DNA from: Isoetes taiwanensis
Taxonomy: Eukaryota; Streptophyta; Lycopodiopsida; Isoetales; Isoetaceae
Reading direction: 5' to 3'
Length of the DNA: 64,000 bases
Assembly (NCBI GenBank): GCA_021234155.1
Contig: JAJEKV010000001.1
Span: forward strand, 1,053,927-1,117,926
Shown: positions 1-9,957 of the stretch, in pieces
Layout: every line of letters begins with the position of its first letter
Position numbering within the stretch: the stretch's first letter is position 1
Made by a program: the position numbers and the translations under genes
The notes under the pieces: model-generated
Databases searched by the model: none
The model's input: the letters and a program-made list of their open reading frames with translations, nothing else
What the model was told of the DNA's origin: nothing

Positions 1-1332
1 TACAGGGATGAATATGGTTAATGACTTGCATTCATGTTATACGGATGTTTTCAATTCTCTGAGGCCCTCAATTTATACTATTTGGGTTGTAATGGGGTTC
101 TTGATTTGGTTGTGTATATCTTTTCATATGTTCCTTTTTCATTTTTCGTCTTAGTTGCCCACGTGGTTTCTTTTTATGTAGCATGATCTTATAAAATTTA
201 TGTTCTCTTTTGCCATTGTCTTTTTCCATTGGATCTTGATGCTCTGCACTATTCAACGGTTGTTGTGTTATTCGGATTATTTTTCCTATTTATGTTCTGG
301 CCTGTGTTTTGATTTCATCTTTTGGCCTATGTCGATCATTTTTTGTATTCTGTTTTCTGTTGGGCGACCGTGTTTTACATTTTCTCTGGCTGTTGGGCTC
401 TTGTCTGTGGTTATTTTCTTATTGATTTGTTCATTGGCTTACATTCTTCTTTTCTCGTATTTCTGCTTGGGCTTAACGCATAACTTTGTTGTCTTTTGCG
501 GGGACTTCATTTTTAGCTCGCTATCATTATGCATTGTGCTACCATTATACATCATATTTGCTATTCACCTCTTTGTCCTTTGTGGCTAAATTTCTTATAT
601 GTATATTCTATATTTGGTTTGGTCCGATACTGGGATTTGAATATTTGGGGGTTGCGTTTAAGATTTTTTCTTCTTTTTTGGCATGATCATCGGGGAGCTC
701 TAGTGTTTGTGGGTTCCTTTGTTCACTTTATTAGCGCACTTATTTGTTGTTTCCTGAAGTTGTATTTTCTGTTCTTGCACATGGGTGATATTGTTCGATT
801 AATATCAATTTTATGGATTTGGGAGCTTCATTGTTTTTCGTTAGCTCCACTTTGTCATGTTCATGATGAGGCTTACTTTTTCGTGCATAGCTTTGTTCAC
901 TATATATGATATTACATAATCATTGTGTAAGTTTCGAGACGTTGCTTTATTAGACGTGGTGACTTTTCATGTTCTTTTAGCCCATAGTTTTTATCATTCT
1001 TCCTCGTTTCCTTCGTTTTTTGCTCAATACGCAGGGTATACATGTTGAGGTTAAAATGCTCATGGTTCTTTGGCGATCCCTCGTCCTCTCGCTTCGCTCA
1101 CGTGGTGTGCGACTTTACTCAACATCTCCATGTTTTTCGTTCGATCTTTATGTCTATGCATTTTTACATTCCTATGCGTACGTTTTTTCCTCTTTGCCTT
1201 ATTATCTCAGTTACTTGTTATTCTGCCTTCTTATTTATCGTTATTGTTTATTCTTTTTGGGGATCCATGATGAAGGGTTCCTTTGTTGACTTATCTCCCT
1301 CTAGATATTGGCCACAGGTTCAGAAGGAATAA

Positions 1333-1384
1333 TAGCCACATTCACGGACTTCGGTCTGTAGCCACATTCACGGACTTCGGTCCG
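1333..1384. repeat. Two 26-base tandem repeat units
   Basis: The unit beginning TAGCCACATTCACGGACT occurs at 1333 and again at 1359 with one or two changes. A looser third version with CCACGGACATACG follows near 1411. Confidence 0.85.
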
Positions 1385-2180
1385 TAATCTGTATTCAAAT
1401 CAGTCAACTATCCACGGACATACGTTCGTGATCTGCATTCATATCATATGTGCATTGTACGCATTAACGTGGTTTATTTTTTCATCGCCTTGTTGCCGTT
1501 CTCGTTGGCATGCCGGGGCGCTTCCTTCGATTCATCATCGTGGCGGCGTCCTTTTCTTTTCATTGTTTTTGTTCTCTAATGTCCTTCCCTTTTTCAGGTC
1601 ATTGGTGTCACGAATCCATAGCGGGTGCTTTCGGCTCTTCTTCTTCAACCGCTTTTTTTCTCCACGGCTGCTTCTTTCTTCGGTTCTCGTCGTCAGCAGC
1701 GGCTTTTCCTCTCGCAGAACCCGACTCTTGGACCACGGTTCCCTTTCTCCCCACTGCCATTCAAAGCGAGACCCACTTGCCCGTGCTCATCACGATTTCT
1801 TTGGCTTCGCTTGCCCGTTTGCATGCCTGTCATTATCCTTCGGCACCTCCGTGCCCTCTTTTTAAACTCCTCTCCTTCCTCTCGTCCTTTATCCTATCCG
1901 ATTGCTTGGGGTGGTGGCCCGGTGTATTTTCTTGCTTTTCGGCCAAATCCGTTCAGGGTATGGTGCTCATTACGCTTTCGTCGCGGCGGCCGGGCCTCGG
2001 CGCCACCGGGGGGTTCCACATGATGATGCTTTGCACATGGCTCCGCGGTCGGCCGGCTCCTCTTCTCCTCCCCGCTATGTGCTTTATGCGACCGAACTCC
2101 ACACCCGGCGGTTCTAGCTGTCTATTGAGCGTTTTTTCACTTGTAGCGGATCTTTTTCTATTTGGTATGCTCATTATATA

Positions 2181-2242
2181 TCTTTGGCGTATTTGCTATT
2201 TGGCTTTATCATCTTTGGCATATTTGCTATTTGGCTTTATCT
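2181..2242. repeat. Two 31-base tandem repeat units
   Basis: The unit contains ATTTGCTATTTGGCTTTATC and occurs at 2181 and 2212, nearly identical. Confidence 0.85.
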
Positions 2243-2285
2243 AGATAGGATGCATATTGCGTTTGGCCTTGCATTGAGATTTTCC

Positions 2286-2441
2286 CGACATGGGTGTATA
2301 TTGGATTATCTTTCATTTTTATGCTTCTCTTTATTTAGATATGGGGTGTCCTACGTTGTTGTCCGACATGGGTTTATATTTGATCATTTTTTCCTTTTTA
2401 TGCTTCTCTTTATCTAGACATGGCGTGTATTACGTAGTTAT
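2286..2441. repeat. Two 78-base tandem repeat units
   Basis: Each unit begins CGACATGGGT and contains TTTTTATGCTTCTCTTTAT followed by TAGAnATGG. The second copy starts at 2364. Confidence 0.8.
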
Positions 2442-2579
2442 ACGCAAGCTGTTATATTGGGCACATTCTAATGGCCACTTTTTAGTTTTCGTGTTCTTGA
2501 TGTTCTTTTTTATGGTTTTACATTGATGCTTTATCCTTCTCTAGATGTCGCATTTTTTATGGACCATTTTTTGTTGGGT

Positions 2580-3570
2580 GGTCTTTGTTTATTTCCACCG
2601 TGATGGTGACATTCATGTCTATTTATTATCTTTAGTGATGTTGTAAATACCATTGTCTAGCATTATTTTGCAATGCATATTTCTTTTTACATGATTGTTA
2701 TCCACCCGTTGGGTGCCGCTTTTTCCACCATGGTGGTGATGCTATTTCCACACCGCGGTGATCTTTGTTTATTTCCACCTCTTCATGTCCACTATTGTCT
2801 TTTTGCTTTAGTATTTCCGGACCCTATATATGGCCCTAGCTTTATTTTTTAATCCGTCACTTTACCTAGTCTACAATCTCTTCCCTGTCATGATCTAGTA
2901 GTGCTCCTTGATGTTTTTTTCTCCTCAGTATCTCTCTCGGCCGGATGCGCAGGGAGGGGTTGGGTCACTTCTCCTCATTCTTGACTTGAGTTCTATCTTG
3001 GCGCTTTGGTTTTCGATTTGGGTTTGATTCACCTTGCTTTGTCGTCTTCGCTCTCTCCCCTCTTCCTTCCACACAAATGTCCTTTTGACCCTACTCAACA
3101 CACGGAGGTTTTGGGCGCAGGGTTTATAGTTAAGGAAGTCCTTTGGTAGTCGGGCGGTTTTGTGTCTCTCGCGAAGTCCTTTCCCGAGAATCCCATCGAT
3201 CCGGAGCCATCGGATCGCCATTCCATTGAAAGGACGAGCCCCTATATTAGGCTAGTTCCATTCGGGCCGGTTATCGGCGTCTTCTCACGGCAACATTTTC
3301 GCGTTCTCGTAGCTTCCCCCCTTCCCACCCCCGCCGTGTGGGCATGTACGTCTTTTCATTTGTATTAGTATTAGTTCTTGCTCTTTTGTGGTTTTTCACT
3401 TGTGGGTGTCGCTTTTCCTTGTTCTTTGTTTCCTTGGCATTTTCACGTGTTTTTTCTCCGGCTTGCGGCGATCTTTGTTTATTTCCACCTTGAGGGTGAT
3501 GCATCTTTATATATCATGTTTTCCACCCACTTGGGTGATGCTTTTTCCACCTTATGTCGGTGGCGCTATC
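2580..3570. repeat. Dispersed CCACC...GGTGG hairpin motif
   Basis: A motif in which TTCCACC and GGTGATG face each other recurs at about 2590-2610, 2700-2760, 3480-3500 and 3520-3560. The copy near 2726 contains the palindrome CCACCATGGTGG. The 20-base word GATCTTTGTTTATTTCCACC is shared between 2760 and 3470. The spacing is irregular. Confidence 0.7.
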
Positions 3571-4115
3571 TTTTTTTTGTTCCGCTCTTTTTAAATGTCG
3601 ATTTTTATGCCTTATCTCTTCCAAATTTCTTGATGCGGATTCTTTTTATAGCTAGGCTTGTTTCTCTCGACTCTTCTGGGTGTTTTTTTTTTTTTTGGTA
3701 TTCTGAGGATTTCGCTATTTTTCCACCGGGCTTTTGGGGTCCTGCTTGGTTTCCGTTAAATCATCCTCGTTGTTACATGGGGTTTTCGCGGTTGTTTGGG
3801 GTCGTGCTTTGGTTTGCCTTCAAGGCCGTCCGGTTTCTCTCGTTCTCTAGGCAACACATTCGAGGTTGGTGGCGACCATTTCTCATTAGGGTTTTCCTCG
3901 AAAACCCGAAAGGGCGGGGTTTTTTATCCCGATGAGAACTTGTCGCCATTGCCCTCTTATCATGCCTTAGCACATTTTCTTTTTTTGGGGTAGTCCGATA
4001 TTGTTCCTATGTTCGGCTACCCCTCTCTCTTCTTACACATTGTATACTGCTGCTGTGATGAATGACAAGCCTATCTAGGCCGGTTTTGTGTCTCTCGCGA
4101 GTCCTTTCCCAGAAT
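3155..4115. repeat. 35-base direct repeat pair, ends only
   Basis: A word beginning CGGTTTTGTGTCTCTCGCGA occurs at 3155-3190 and at 4081-4115, about 926 bases apart, almost identical. The two copies could be edges of an old duplication or element. No target duplication or terminal TG/CA was found, so the family is left open. Confidence 0.6.
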
Positions 4116-4235
4116 GTGAAACTTGTGAAAATAGCTGCAGACACATAAGAAGAGAAATTGGGGACGTATAAATAAACGTCAAATTATAATCCTATATTAG
4201 CATTTATTTTTTACCCCCGGCTCTTTTTGTCAGAC

Positions 4236-4361
4236 CCGCCTTTTTCCCTGCCCATGCTTGAAATTTAAAATTTGGTACATACCTTTGAGACGAAGAACTC
4301 CGCCTTTTTTTCCCGCTCATGCTTGAAATTTAAAATTTGGTACATACCTTTGAGACGGAGA
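4236..4361. repeat. Two 64-base tandem repeat units
   Basis: Each unit contains AAATTTAAAATTTGGTACAT and starts CCGCCTTTTT. The second begins at 4300. The rest of 4.36-5.1 kb holds nothing recognisable. Confidence 0.85.
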
Positions 4362-5147
4362 TCCTTTGTACCACATAGCCATAGCTCCGACCGAAGAAGA
4401 GTTGAAAATTTTCTAGAACCTCGGCCCAGCCATACCTTCCAAGAAGCCTCCGTTGTCATCTATGACCAGGCCGGGATATGCTTTTACGCAATCAACTTCT
4501 CTAGAAGAATTAGAGCGAAATTAGAGGGCAAAAATTAGTGGCGATTCTGAGATGGTGATGCTTTGGCCGCTAAGGCATCAATCCAGATCCGGATAGGCAC
4601 CAAGCCGTTGTTGAAGAGCGCACTGCAGTATTGCTCCCAGATTTGTACATGTTCCCATATCGCAAGCTCCGCCTGCCCAGAACTCAAATACGTTTAATAT
4701 TTTCAGCTAAATAGAGTTTAGAAAGGAATGCCCAGGCGGAAGTATGGCTATGCTTGCTTCTCGTTCTTCCAAAGTAAATGGATATGGCTGAAGCTGGTGC
4801 ATTCCGCAGAGTGGTTTTCTCTATGAACGAACGGAATAGAATTTGGACCCTTGGATCCGGCTCTGTTAATCTCTCCTTGGATCGAAAAAGGCACAGGTAT
4901 GCCATAGCTTTTTCCTTCCTTTTCTGTCATAGCCATAGCCGTAGCTTTTCCCTTTTTTTCTTGCAAGCTCCAATCCAAGCACTATCCAGCATCCAGGATT
5001 AAACGCCGGTGGATCCTAAATTAAAACAGCAGCCACAAAGCTCAGATTTGGGAGAATAGAGATTGATTCGCAAGATTGATCCATGGATGTTGGCACAAGC
5101 TCAGACAAAAATAGGGCACATTTCGGATCTGGGATCTTAAATCTGGG

Positions 5148-5655
5148 TGCGATTTTTCTCCTCTCCGGCCATGACAGAAGGGGCTTCAAATTGGAATGAA
5201 GAACTTGTTCTAAATTCCCCCCTAGTAGATATTCAAGAACTAAAAGCCTGTGGTGAAGCCCATTTCCGACCGTTGCAATACAATATCCCCTAATTTGAAG
5301 CAGGTTTCTGTGTGTTACTTGGATGTACTTGAACTTCATTTACAAAAACTTGATCGTCTTTCTGGACGCCTAACTTCATCGATTTAATGGCTACCTCTAA
5401 TCCGTCAATCTGCCCCTTAAAAACTGTTCCCCAAGCTTCTTTCCCCAAAGTCTTTTGTGGGCTAAATCCGTTTGTCGCCTCCTTCAACAACCCCGGCATC
5501 ACTGGTAAAATCCCTGCCTCCTCTGGGATAGACTTCGTTGGGAGTCCGCTGGGATGTTGATAGATGCATAAAGGAGCACCGGAATGTTGGAATGTTGTAT
5601 ACTTTATGATAGTATACATGCCCAAAGGAGTTTCGGAAGAAGAGTCGAGGTTCAA
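5148..5655 (-). pseudogene. Receptor-like kinase N-lobe fragment
   Basis: This is a piece of a plant receptor-like kinase (RLK/Pelle family), which would phosphorylate Ser/Thr at the inner face of the plasma membrane. It begins with juxtamembrane sequence containing LLKEATNGFS. It continues through a degraded glycine loop (LGKEAWGTVFKG, where LGxGxxGxVFKG is expected) and the ATP-anchoring lysine in VAIK. After NEV the frame shifts once, and the next frame carries VTHRNLLQIRGYC, LLVLEY, GGNLEQVLH and LSWPERRKIA, i.e. subdomains I to about VIa. The catalytic HRD and DFG segments are absent because the similarity stops at RRKIA. With a frameshift, an altered glycine loop and no catalytic loop it is not a working kinase. 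The motif assignment is secure; the RLK subfamily is not. Confidence 0.85.
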
Positions 5656-5753
5656 TCAGCTTCATTTCTCGAGTGCTTTATGATTGGAAAGGGCCTAGGT
5701 GACTCTCCTCACAGATGAGCCCATATGCTGAGCCCATTCTCGCCACGCGGGGC

Positions 5754-5880
5754 GAGAAAGAAAGAAAGAAAGAAATTATTTAATTAATGATATTTATTTG
5801 TATTTATTAAATCATTTAATGTATTTTAATTGTATTATTTATTATATTATATTTATTTATTTTATTATTTACAATGCTTA
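5754..5880. repeat. GAAA microsatellite and AT-rich run
   Basis: About five GAAA units lie at 5754-5775. They are followed by about 100 bases almost wholly of A and T with repeated TTATTTAT and TAATTAAT words. No gene is present. Confidence 0.85.
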
Positions 5881-5887
5881 CTTTTGG

Positions 5888-6160
5888 ATTCATCCCCTCT
5901 CCCCCTTTTCCCCTCCCCTTGCTATCTTCTCTTTGCCCTCCCCTCTTCAACTTTGCTCCTCCCCTTGTCATCCCATTTGCCATCTCCCTCCCCTTTGCCC
6001 CTCCTCCTTATCTCGTTTGCCCTTTGCCATCCCCCTCACCCTTAAGCCCCTCCCTCCCCCTTTGTCCCTCCCTTGCCATTCGGTTTGCCCTTTGCCACCC
6101 CCCTCCCTGTGCCCCTTTGCCCCTTGCCCAGCCACCCTCTATTTTCTTTTCACTCTTCTC
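5888..6160. repeat. Polypyrimidine tract, about 270 bases
   Basis: The plus strand is almost only C and T. It is made of degenerate CCCTTTGCC and CCCCTCCC words repeated without a fixed period. Open frames across it are compositional artefacts. Confidence 0.85.
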
Positions 6161-6381
6161 CCGGTGAATCAGTTGTAAATTTTATGAGAAAAACATGTGA
6201 ACTAGTTGTTGTTCTTTAACGTGAATTTGTATTAGTGTATGATGTGTAATTCTAATCAAGCATTCAATTCCAAATTTTTTTCTTTAGTATGAGTCCATTT
6301 TCAGTCTGAGTTCCAAATTTTGAGATTTGACCCACTTTAATTAAATGCGACTTCAATATGAATTATGGGGAATAGTCTCTT

Positions 6382-6684
6382 TGCCTTCTAGCATTTGAAC
6401 CACTGTAGACATGAAGGGCCTTAGTTTAGGATCTCAATTGGTGCAAAGAATGGAAACCTCAAGCATCCTCCTTGCTTCATTAACATCAAAGGAACCCTTT
6501 AATTTCTTATCTACACCCATTGTAGTCCCATATTTCACGCATCTCCTTATGGCAGAGCTTATCACCAGAAAGAATTTCTAGTAGTACTTACTCCAAAACT
6601 ATAAACATCACTTTTGATGTCAATTTCATCACCTTCACACAGTTCAGGTGACAAGTAACCTGGAGTTCCACGTATTGTGGTAAC
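6382..6684 (-). pseudogene. Receptor-like kinase C-lobe fragment
   Basis: This carries the activation segment and C-lobe of a plant receptor-like kinase. [14 protein letters not shown] is the P+1 loop and APE-equivalent. [12 protein letters not shown] is subdomain IX. A second frame gives [10 protein letters not shown], and then KLKGSFDVNEARRMLEVSILC and RPFMSTVVQMLEG, i.e. subdomains X-XI. At least one frameshift and one internal stop are present. On the minus strand this C-terminal piece lies upstream of the N-lobe piece at 5148-5655, so the two are not in gene order. Either they come from one gene rearranged, or from two kinase copies. The sequence from 6685 to 6995 has no recognised coding. 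Confidence 0.85.
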
Positions 6685-6995
6685 TATCATTCATTTAAAT
6701 TGAATTTATGTCAGGATTTTGGACCATTTTCGCACTACAACTTTTTCTCGGGTTAGTAAATTTGCATCAAGAATGTGACTTTTTTTTATAACAGCACAAC
6801 ATGAATGCATTAAAAATTGAAAATATTTTACATAATATGTATGTCGAGTGACATAATGCCAATTACTTCTCAGAAGTAACGCCTAGAGATATCATAGCTT
6901 TCTTCCTCACTTCCACAGGTATTGTAACCCTAACAGTCTTGTTTGAGATGACCTTTGGGGTCCATGAAAACAAAATAGTATCTAACTCAACCTAA

Positions 6996-7632
6996 TCATC
7001 CCCTCTTTGTCCAACAGTCTCTATACCTTTCTTCCTCTGTCACTGCATTTAACTGGTGCACTGGACACCACCACTCCACACGAACTTTGTTCACATTGCG
7101 GTCACCTACTTCTTTGCAAACATCTGAGATGGTGTAACCCATCCACACAGGGTATATCTCTTTGCGCTCTGGTACTATAAGTGCAAATTGATGGCAAAGC
7201 AAGTCATCTTTGGGATCATAATCCTCCAACCCGAGATATTTAGGCCTTCCTTTCCTAGGACCAACATAGTATTTTTCATCAGCTGGAGGAGCCATCGACT
7301 TGCGAATACTACTAACCACATCATCAACTTCCTCAGGTGTTATCAAATCTCTCCACCTAGTCTTAGGTAGCCATCCATCTTTCAGTTCATCAGAGGATGT
7401 GTCTACTTGTCCCAATCCATGCACATGTGTCCAATAATCTGTCAATGCAAGGTTGGTATCATCGGGGTTATTTTTCCAATACTTGATGTATTCGAATGTC
7501 ATCCAATGTGCTTTGCAATGAATCCACCTCTACAAAAGGCTTAAGAGCTTTTGGTTGACCCCTTGAATCGTTAGGTTTGCCATTTTCATCTTCGTACCAT
7601 ATAGGTACTTTCTCATCCGGCCTCCATTTATC
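6996..7632 (-). pseudogene. C-terminal part of a DUF7869-like transposase-like gene
   Basis: A 168-codon frame starts at 7502 and ends in a stop at 6996. It contains PVWMGYTISDVC and KVRVEWWCPV, features I associate with the C-terminal end of a plant protein family carrying a DUF7869 core (probably an RNase-H-fold transposase relative). Upstream, 7632 to about 7505 is open in another frame with PDEKVPIWYEDENG; a one-base shift joins the two near 7515-7540. The hAT-like element directly upstream cuts this coding sequence from its continuation at 8583-8734. The family assignment rests on memory of conserved patterns, not a search. The alternative is an unrelated host gene. As arranged it cannot give a whole protein. 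Confidence 0.5.
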
Positions 7633-8582
7633 CGAGGGGATAGGTTAAGATGCGTACAAAATTCAAATTCTCGACGATAAAGTCAAAAATACGATTTTTT
7701 TAATAAAATACGATTTAACGATTTAAACATCGCCAAATGGAAAAAAAATTCGCGTACTTGCCCGATTGGGTCGGGGCTCTGTTTCAGTGAGATTGAATAG
7801 CCAACAATTCTTCATGTATATCCCGATGCTTGGCCGCTCGTCTGGGCAGCAAGCCTTGCATCTGTCGTGGCTTGGTTGGTGTGGTTGATTTGGGCGGCGG
7901 TTGTGGATCTTCGGGGGATTCAGCACTGCAGCCCTCTCGATTCCTCGACTCGGTACAAGCTATTTCAAAGCTTTTGGTGTCCCGGATTAGTAGAGCGGAA
8001 GTTTTCCATTTGGCGGGACTTCTTGGGTGTGGTAGATGGTGATGGTCGGTTTGTCTGTAGCCATAGAGTTGCGCTTGTTGTGGAGTGTCGAGGTATCACT
8101 TGTCTCTTTGGGGCGTTCTCCTTCCTCCTCACTTGCTTTGTAACATTACCATTCTTTTAATATATTGCGACCGCGGTTCTTCAAAAAAAAAAAAACGTGA
8201 AAGCATTACCACGAAAATTTTTTTCGGCGTCGAAAAATCGCTGAAAATACCGCGAGCGCAAAAAAAAATAAAATAAATATTCCGCGTCACGCGAAACCTT
8301 CACATCTGCGTGCAGCGAATTCTTACAGATCGCATATCTGTGAAATACTTTCGCTGTCACGCGATCTGGAAGGTTTCGCGATATCGGGATTTTTTTTTTT
8401 TTGGTACGCGGTTTTTACTATTTCGCGTATGCTTTCACGTTGTTTTCGCGTACGCGAAAAATCTTGCGATGCCGGAATTTTTTTTTGCCGTATTTTTTAC
8501 GTTTTATACGGCAAATATGTGCCGTATCATACAATTCATACGTATTCCGTATAAAACGTACATCGTATTGAACCTATCCCTG
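7633..8582. mobile_element. Non-autonomous hAT-like DNA transposon with 8-base TSD
   Basis: The left end starts CGAGGGGATAGGTT and the right end, read inward, starts CAGGGATAGGTTC. The imperfect terminal inverted repeats extend to about 22 bases through a shared GATG-GTAC stretch. The flanking 8 bases CATTTATC are duplicated exactly at 7625-7632 and 8583-8590. Eight-base target duplications and CAGGG ends are typical of the hAT superfamily. The 950-base interior has no transposase frame; it holds A/T homopolymers, CpG-rich words and nested inverted repeats. Removing it with one target copy leaves one continuous reading frame in the flanking gene, so it inserted into coding sequence. Confidence 0.85.
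8290..8380. repeat. Nested inverted repeats inside the hAT-like element
   Basis: CGCGAAACCTTC (8290-8301) pairs with GAAGGTTTCGCG (8369-8380). Inside it CAGCGAA (8313-8319) pairs with TTCGCTG (8350-8356), and ACAGATCGCATATCTGT (8325-8341) is a near palindrome. Three arms nest concentrically. A separate perfect palindrome, TTTTCGCGTACGCGAAAA, lies at 8443-8460. Confidence 0.85.
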
Positions 8583-8734
8583 CATTTATCATCTGAAGGT
8601 CTCATCTTCCATTGCATTATTGGCTTATTTCCCATGACCCAGAAAGTGTACTGAAGAGGTCTAGATTGAACTTCCATATCAAGAGCATAACCTCCGATAA
8701 CAATCTTACCTGCCAATATGGCCTGCCCAGGAAT
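8583..8734 (-). pseudogene. Middle exon of the DUF7869-like gene
   Basis: On the minus strand a plausible 3' splice site, CTAAC branch-like sequence then CTGTGCAG at 8735-8742, precedes an open frame containing ILAGKIVIGGYAL, QYTFWVMGNKPIMQWKMRP and SDDK. The frame runs straight into the hAT-like element. The codon split at the insertion site is restored by the sequence on its other side (SDDK then WRPDEK). The TFWVMGNKPIMQWKM pattern fits the region after the catalytic core of DUF7869-type proteins, by recollection. The catalytic core itself was not found between this exon and the next coding piece. Confidence 0.5.
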
Positions 8735-9035
8735 CTGCACAGGCTGATCTCAGTTAGAAAACATAAAAAATGAAAGAAAATCAAACAAACATTTCATTTA
8801 CCTCTTCTACAAACTCTTATAGACCGCTAATCCTTCCAGAATGCGAAAAAAGCCTGCCCCTTCTACCTTAAACTGCTCTTCTACCGTCATAACCAGCTGC
8901 TCCTCCGGCTTCTAAGCGAGCACCTCCGGCTTCAGGTTGCGGCTATTAGGTCGCGAGCAATGAGAGAGGGAGAAAAAATATTTAGGGTAAGGTCTAAACC
9001 CTTAAAAAAAAAATTGTTTTGGCCTTATTTTTTTA

Positions 9036-9112
9036 ACGTACGAGACGTACTGTACACAAGCAAAGGTACAGTACGCCCAAAATGGTTACGTATGCGTACG
9101 AAAACAACCCTG
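9036..9112. mobile_element. Terminus of a second hAT-like element
   Basis: Reading inward from 9112 the sequence begins CAGGGTTGTTTTCGTACG, a hAT-type end like that of the 7633-8582 element and similarly rich in GTAC and TACG. A 10-base inverted repeat (CGTACTGTAC / GTACAGTACG) lies at about 9045-9075. Coding similarity of the adjacent exon stops exactly here. The other terminus and a second copy of the 8 bases after 9112 (GTCTATAG) were not found, so it may be a truncated copy. 8743-9035 shows an A/T-rich stretch and CTCCGGCTTC repeats but no assignable gene. Confidence 0.5.
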
Positions 9113-9637
9113 GTCTATAGTGACATACTTGAAGTGCTTGCTCCATAGTCTACTGCAGCTGGGTTGAGATATTGCAGGTACCTGTAGTTCTCGAAGCAAA
9201 GCATTCACTTCCTCCAATATGATCTTCTGGGTACAATGGGATGGCAATCTCTTCTCGACAACTATTTTTTCCTGTTGATCTTTCCTACTTTTATGTGGCA
9301 TATTCTCAGCATTGATTTCAACATATTTTTCAAAAACCTCCCTAGCAGCCAGGATCCTAGAAGTTGGCCTCAACATTCCATTATTTCCATGTAATGCAAT
9401 TTTGCTCCCCTTTGCATGACTTGCTTGCCAATTTTGCCAAGATGAAATTGGAATGCCATGAATATGTATCCATGCAACTTTACATATCCATGCCCCTAGT
9501 AGTAGGTATTTTTTTTTCTTTGGATTTTTTTCATCTTGAAGTGCAAGCTCATGAATGGAGTACATGTAAGTCCTCCTCTCATCACACGATATACTCTTGG
9601 AAGGTGGCTCTTGCTTCCACCAATTCATCAATTTCAA
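9113..9637 (-). pseudogene. N-terminal region of the DUF7869-like gene
   Basis: An uninterrupted frame of about 175 codons. It has a Lys-rich stretch (DEKNPKKKKYLLLG), then ICKVAWIHIHGIPISSWQNW, KIALHGNNG, a segment rich in Ala and Glu, ENMPHKSRK, and ILEEVNALL, followed by LWSKHFKYVTI. The order (Cys-containing helix with IHGI, HGNxG, MPHxxR, then a WxxHFxxV motif) matches what I recall of the helix-turn-helix N-terminal region of DUF7869-type transposase-like proteins in mosses and ferns. No ATG opens the frame, so the first residues come from an upstream exon. The coding ends where the hAT-like terminus begins. Not a complete gene. Confidence 0.55.
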
Positions 9638-9957
9638 ACTTCAACACAATTATCCCAACAACATTCTATTCCCTTACCTTAGTCGAGGCTTCACATGAAC
9701 AATCACTACTTGACTTGGACCTTTTGCTAGGATAATGTTTCACCACCGAAGTGTGCCCTCTTCTCCAAAATATGGTCCCGGGCAGCTATTGGAGGTGCAT
9801 TAAGAAAATTAGTGTCATCCACAACCTCGCTCTAGTAAAAAAAATTCTCCTATAAACTCAATGCAAAGCTATAGAGGCATGATGCATGGAACCTCCAATT
9901 GTTTAATACAAGCAGTGCAATCCGGGTGATTTTACCCTTTTTCCTTCCATTTTTCTT

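Larger units (their letters stand above)
1..4235. other. Pyrimidine-rich gene-poor region
   Basis: The plus strand is strongly T-rich with few A residues over about 4 kb, so long open frames appear on that strand by composition alone. Their translations are runs of F, L, S and C with no recognisable domain. TATA-like strings occur near 2826 and 3243, followed by pyrimidine-rich sequence, which would suit an LTR or promoter remnant. No gene is supported. Several short tandem repeats, listed separately, lie inside. Confidence 0.6.

Noticed and set aside
200-2526. Several 80-240-codon plus-strand frames in T-rich DNA
   Set aside because: They overlap in different frames, are made of F/L/S/C runs and have no domain; T-rich composition alone gives few stops.
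5798-6178. Proline/serine/leucine-rich frames of up to 126 codons
   Set aside because: They are the translation of the polypyrimidine tract in all three frames.
7830-8160. Plus-strand frames of 70-97 codons inside the hAT-like element
   Set aside because: They overlap one another, have no transposase motif and lie in a non-autonomous element.
9364-9735. A 123-codon plus-strand frame
   Set aside because: It is antisense to the better supported transposase-like coding at 9113-9637.
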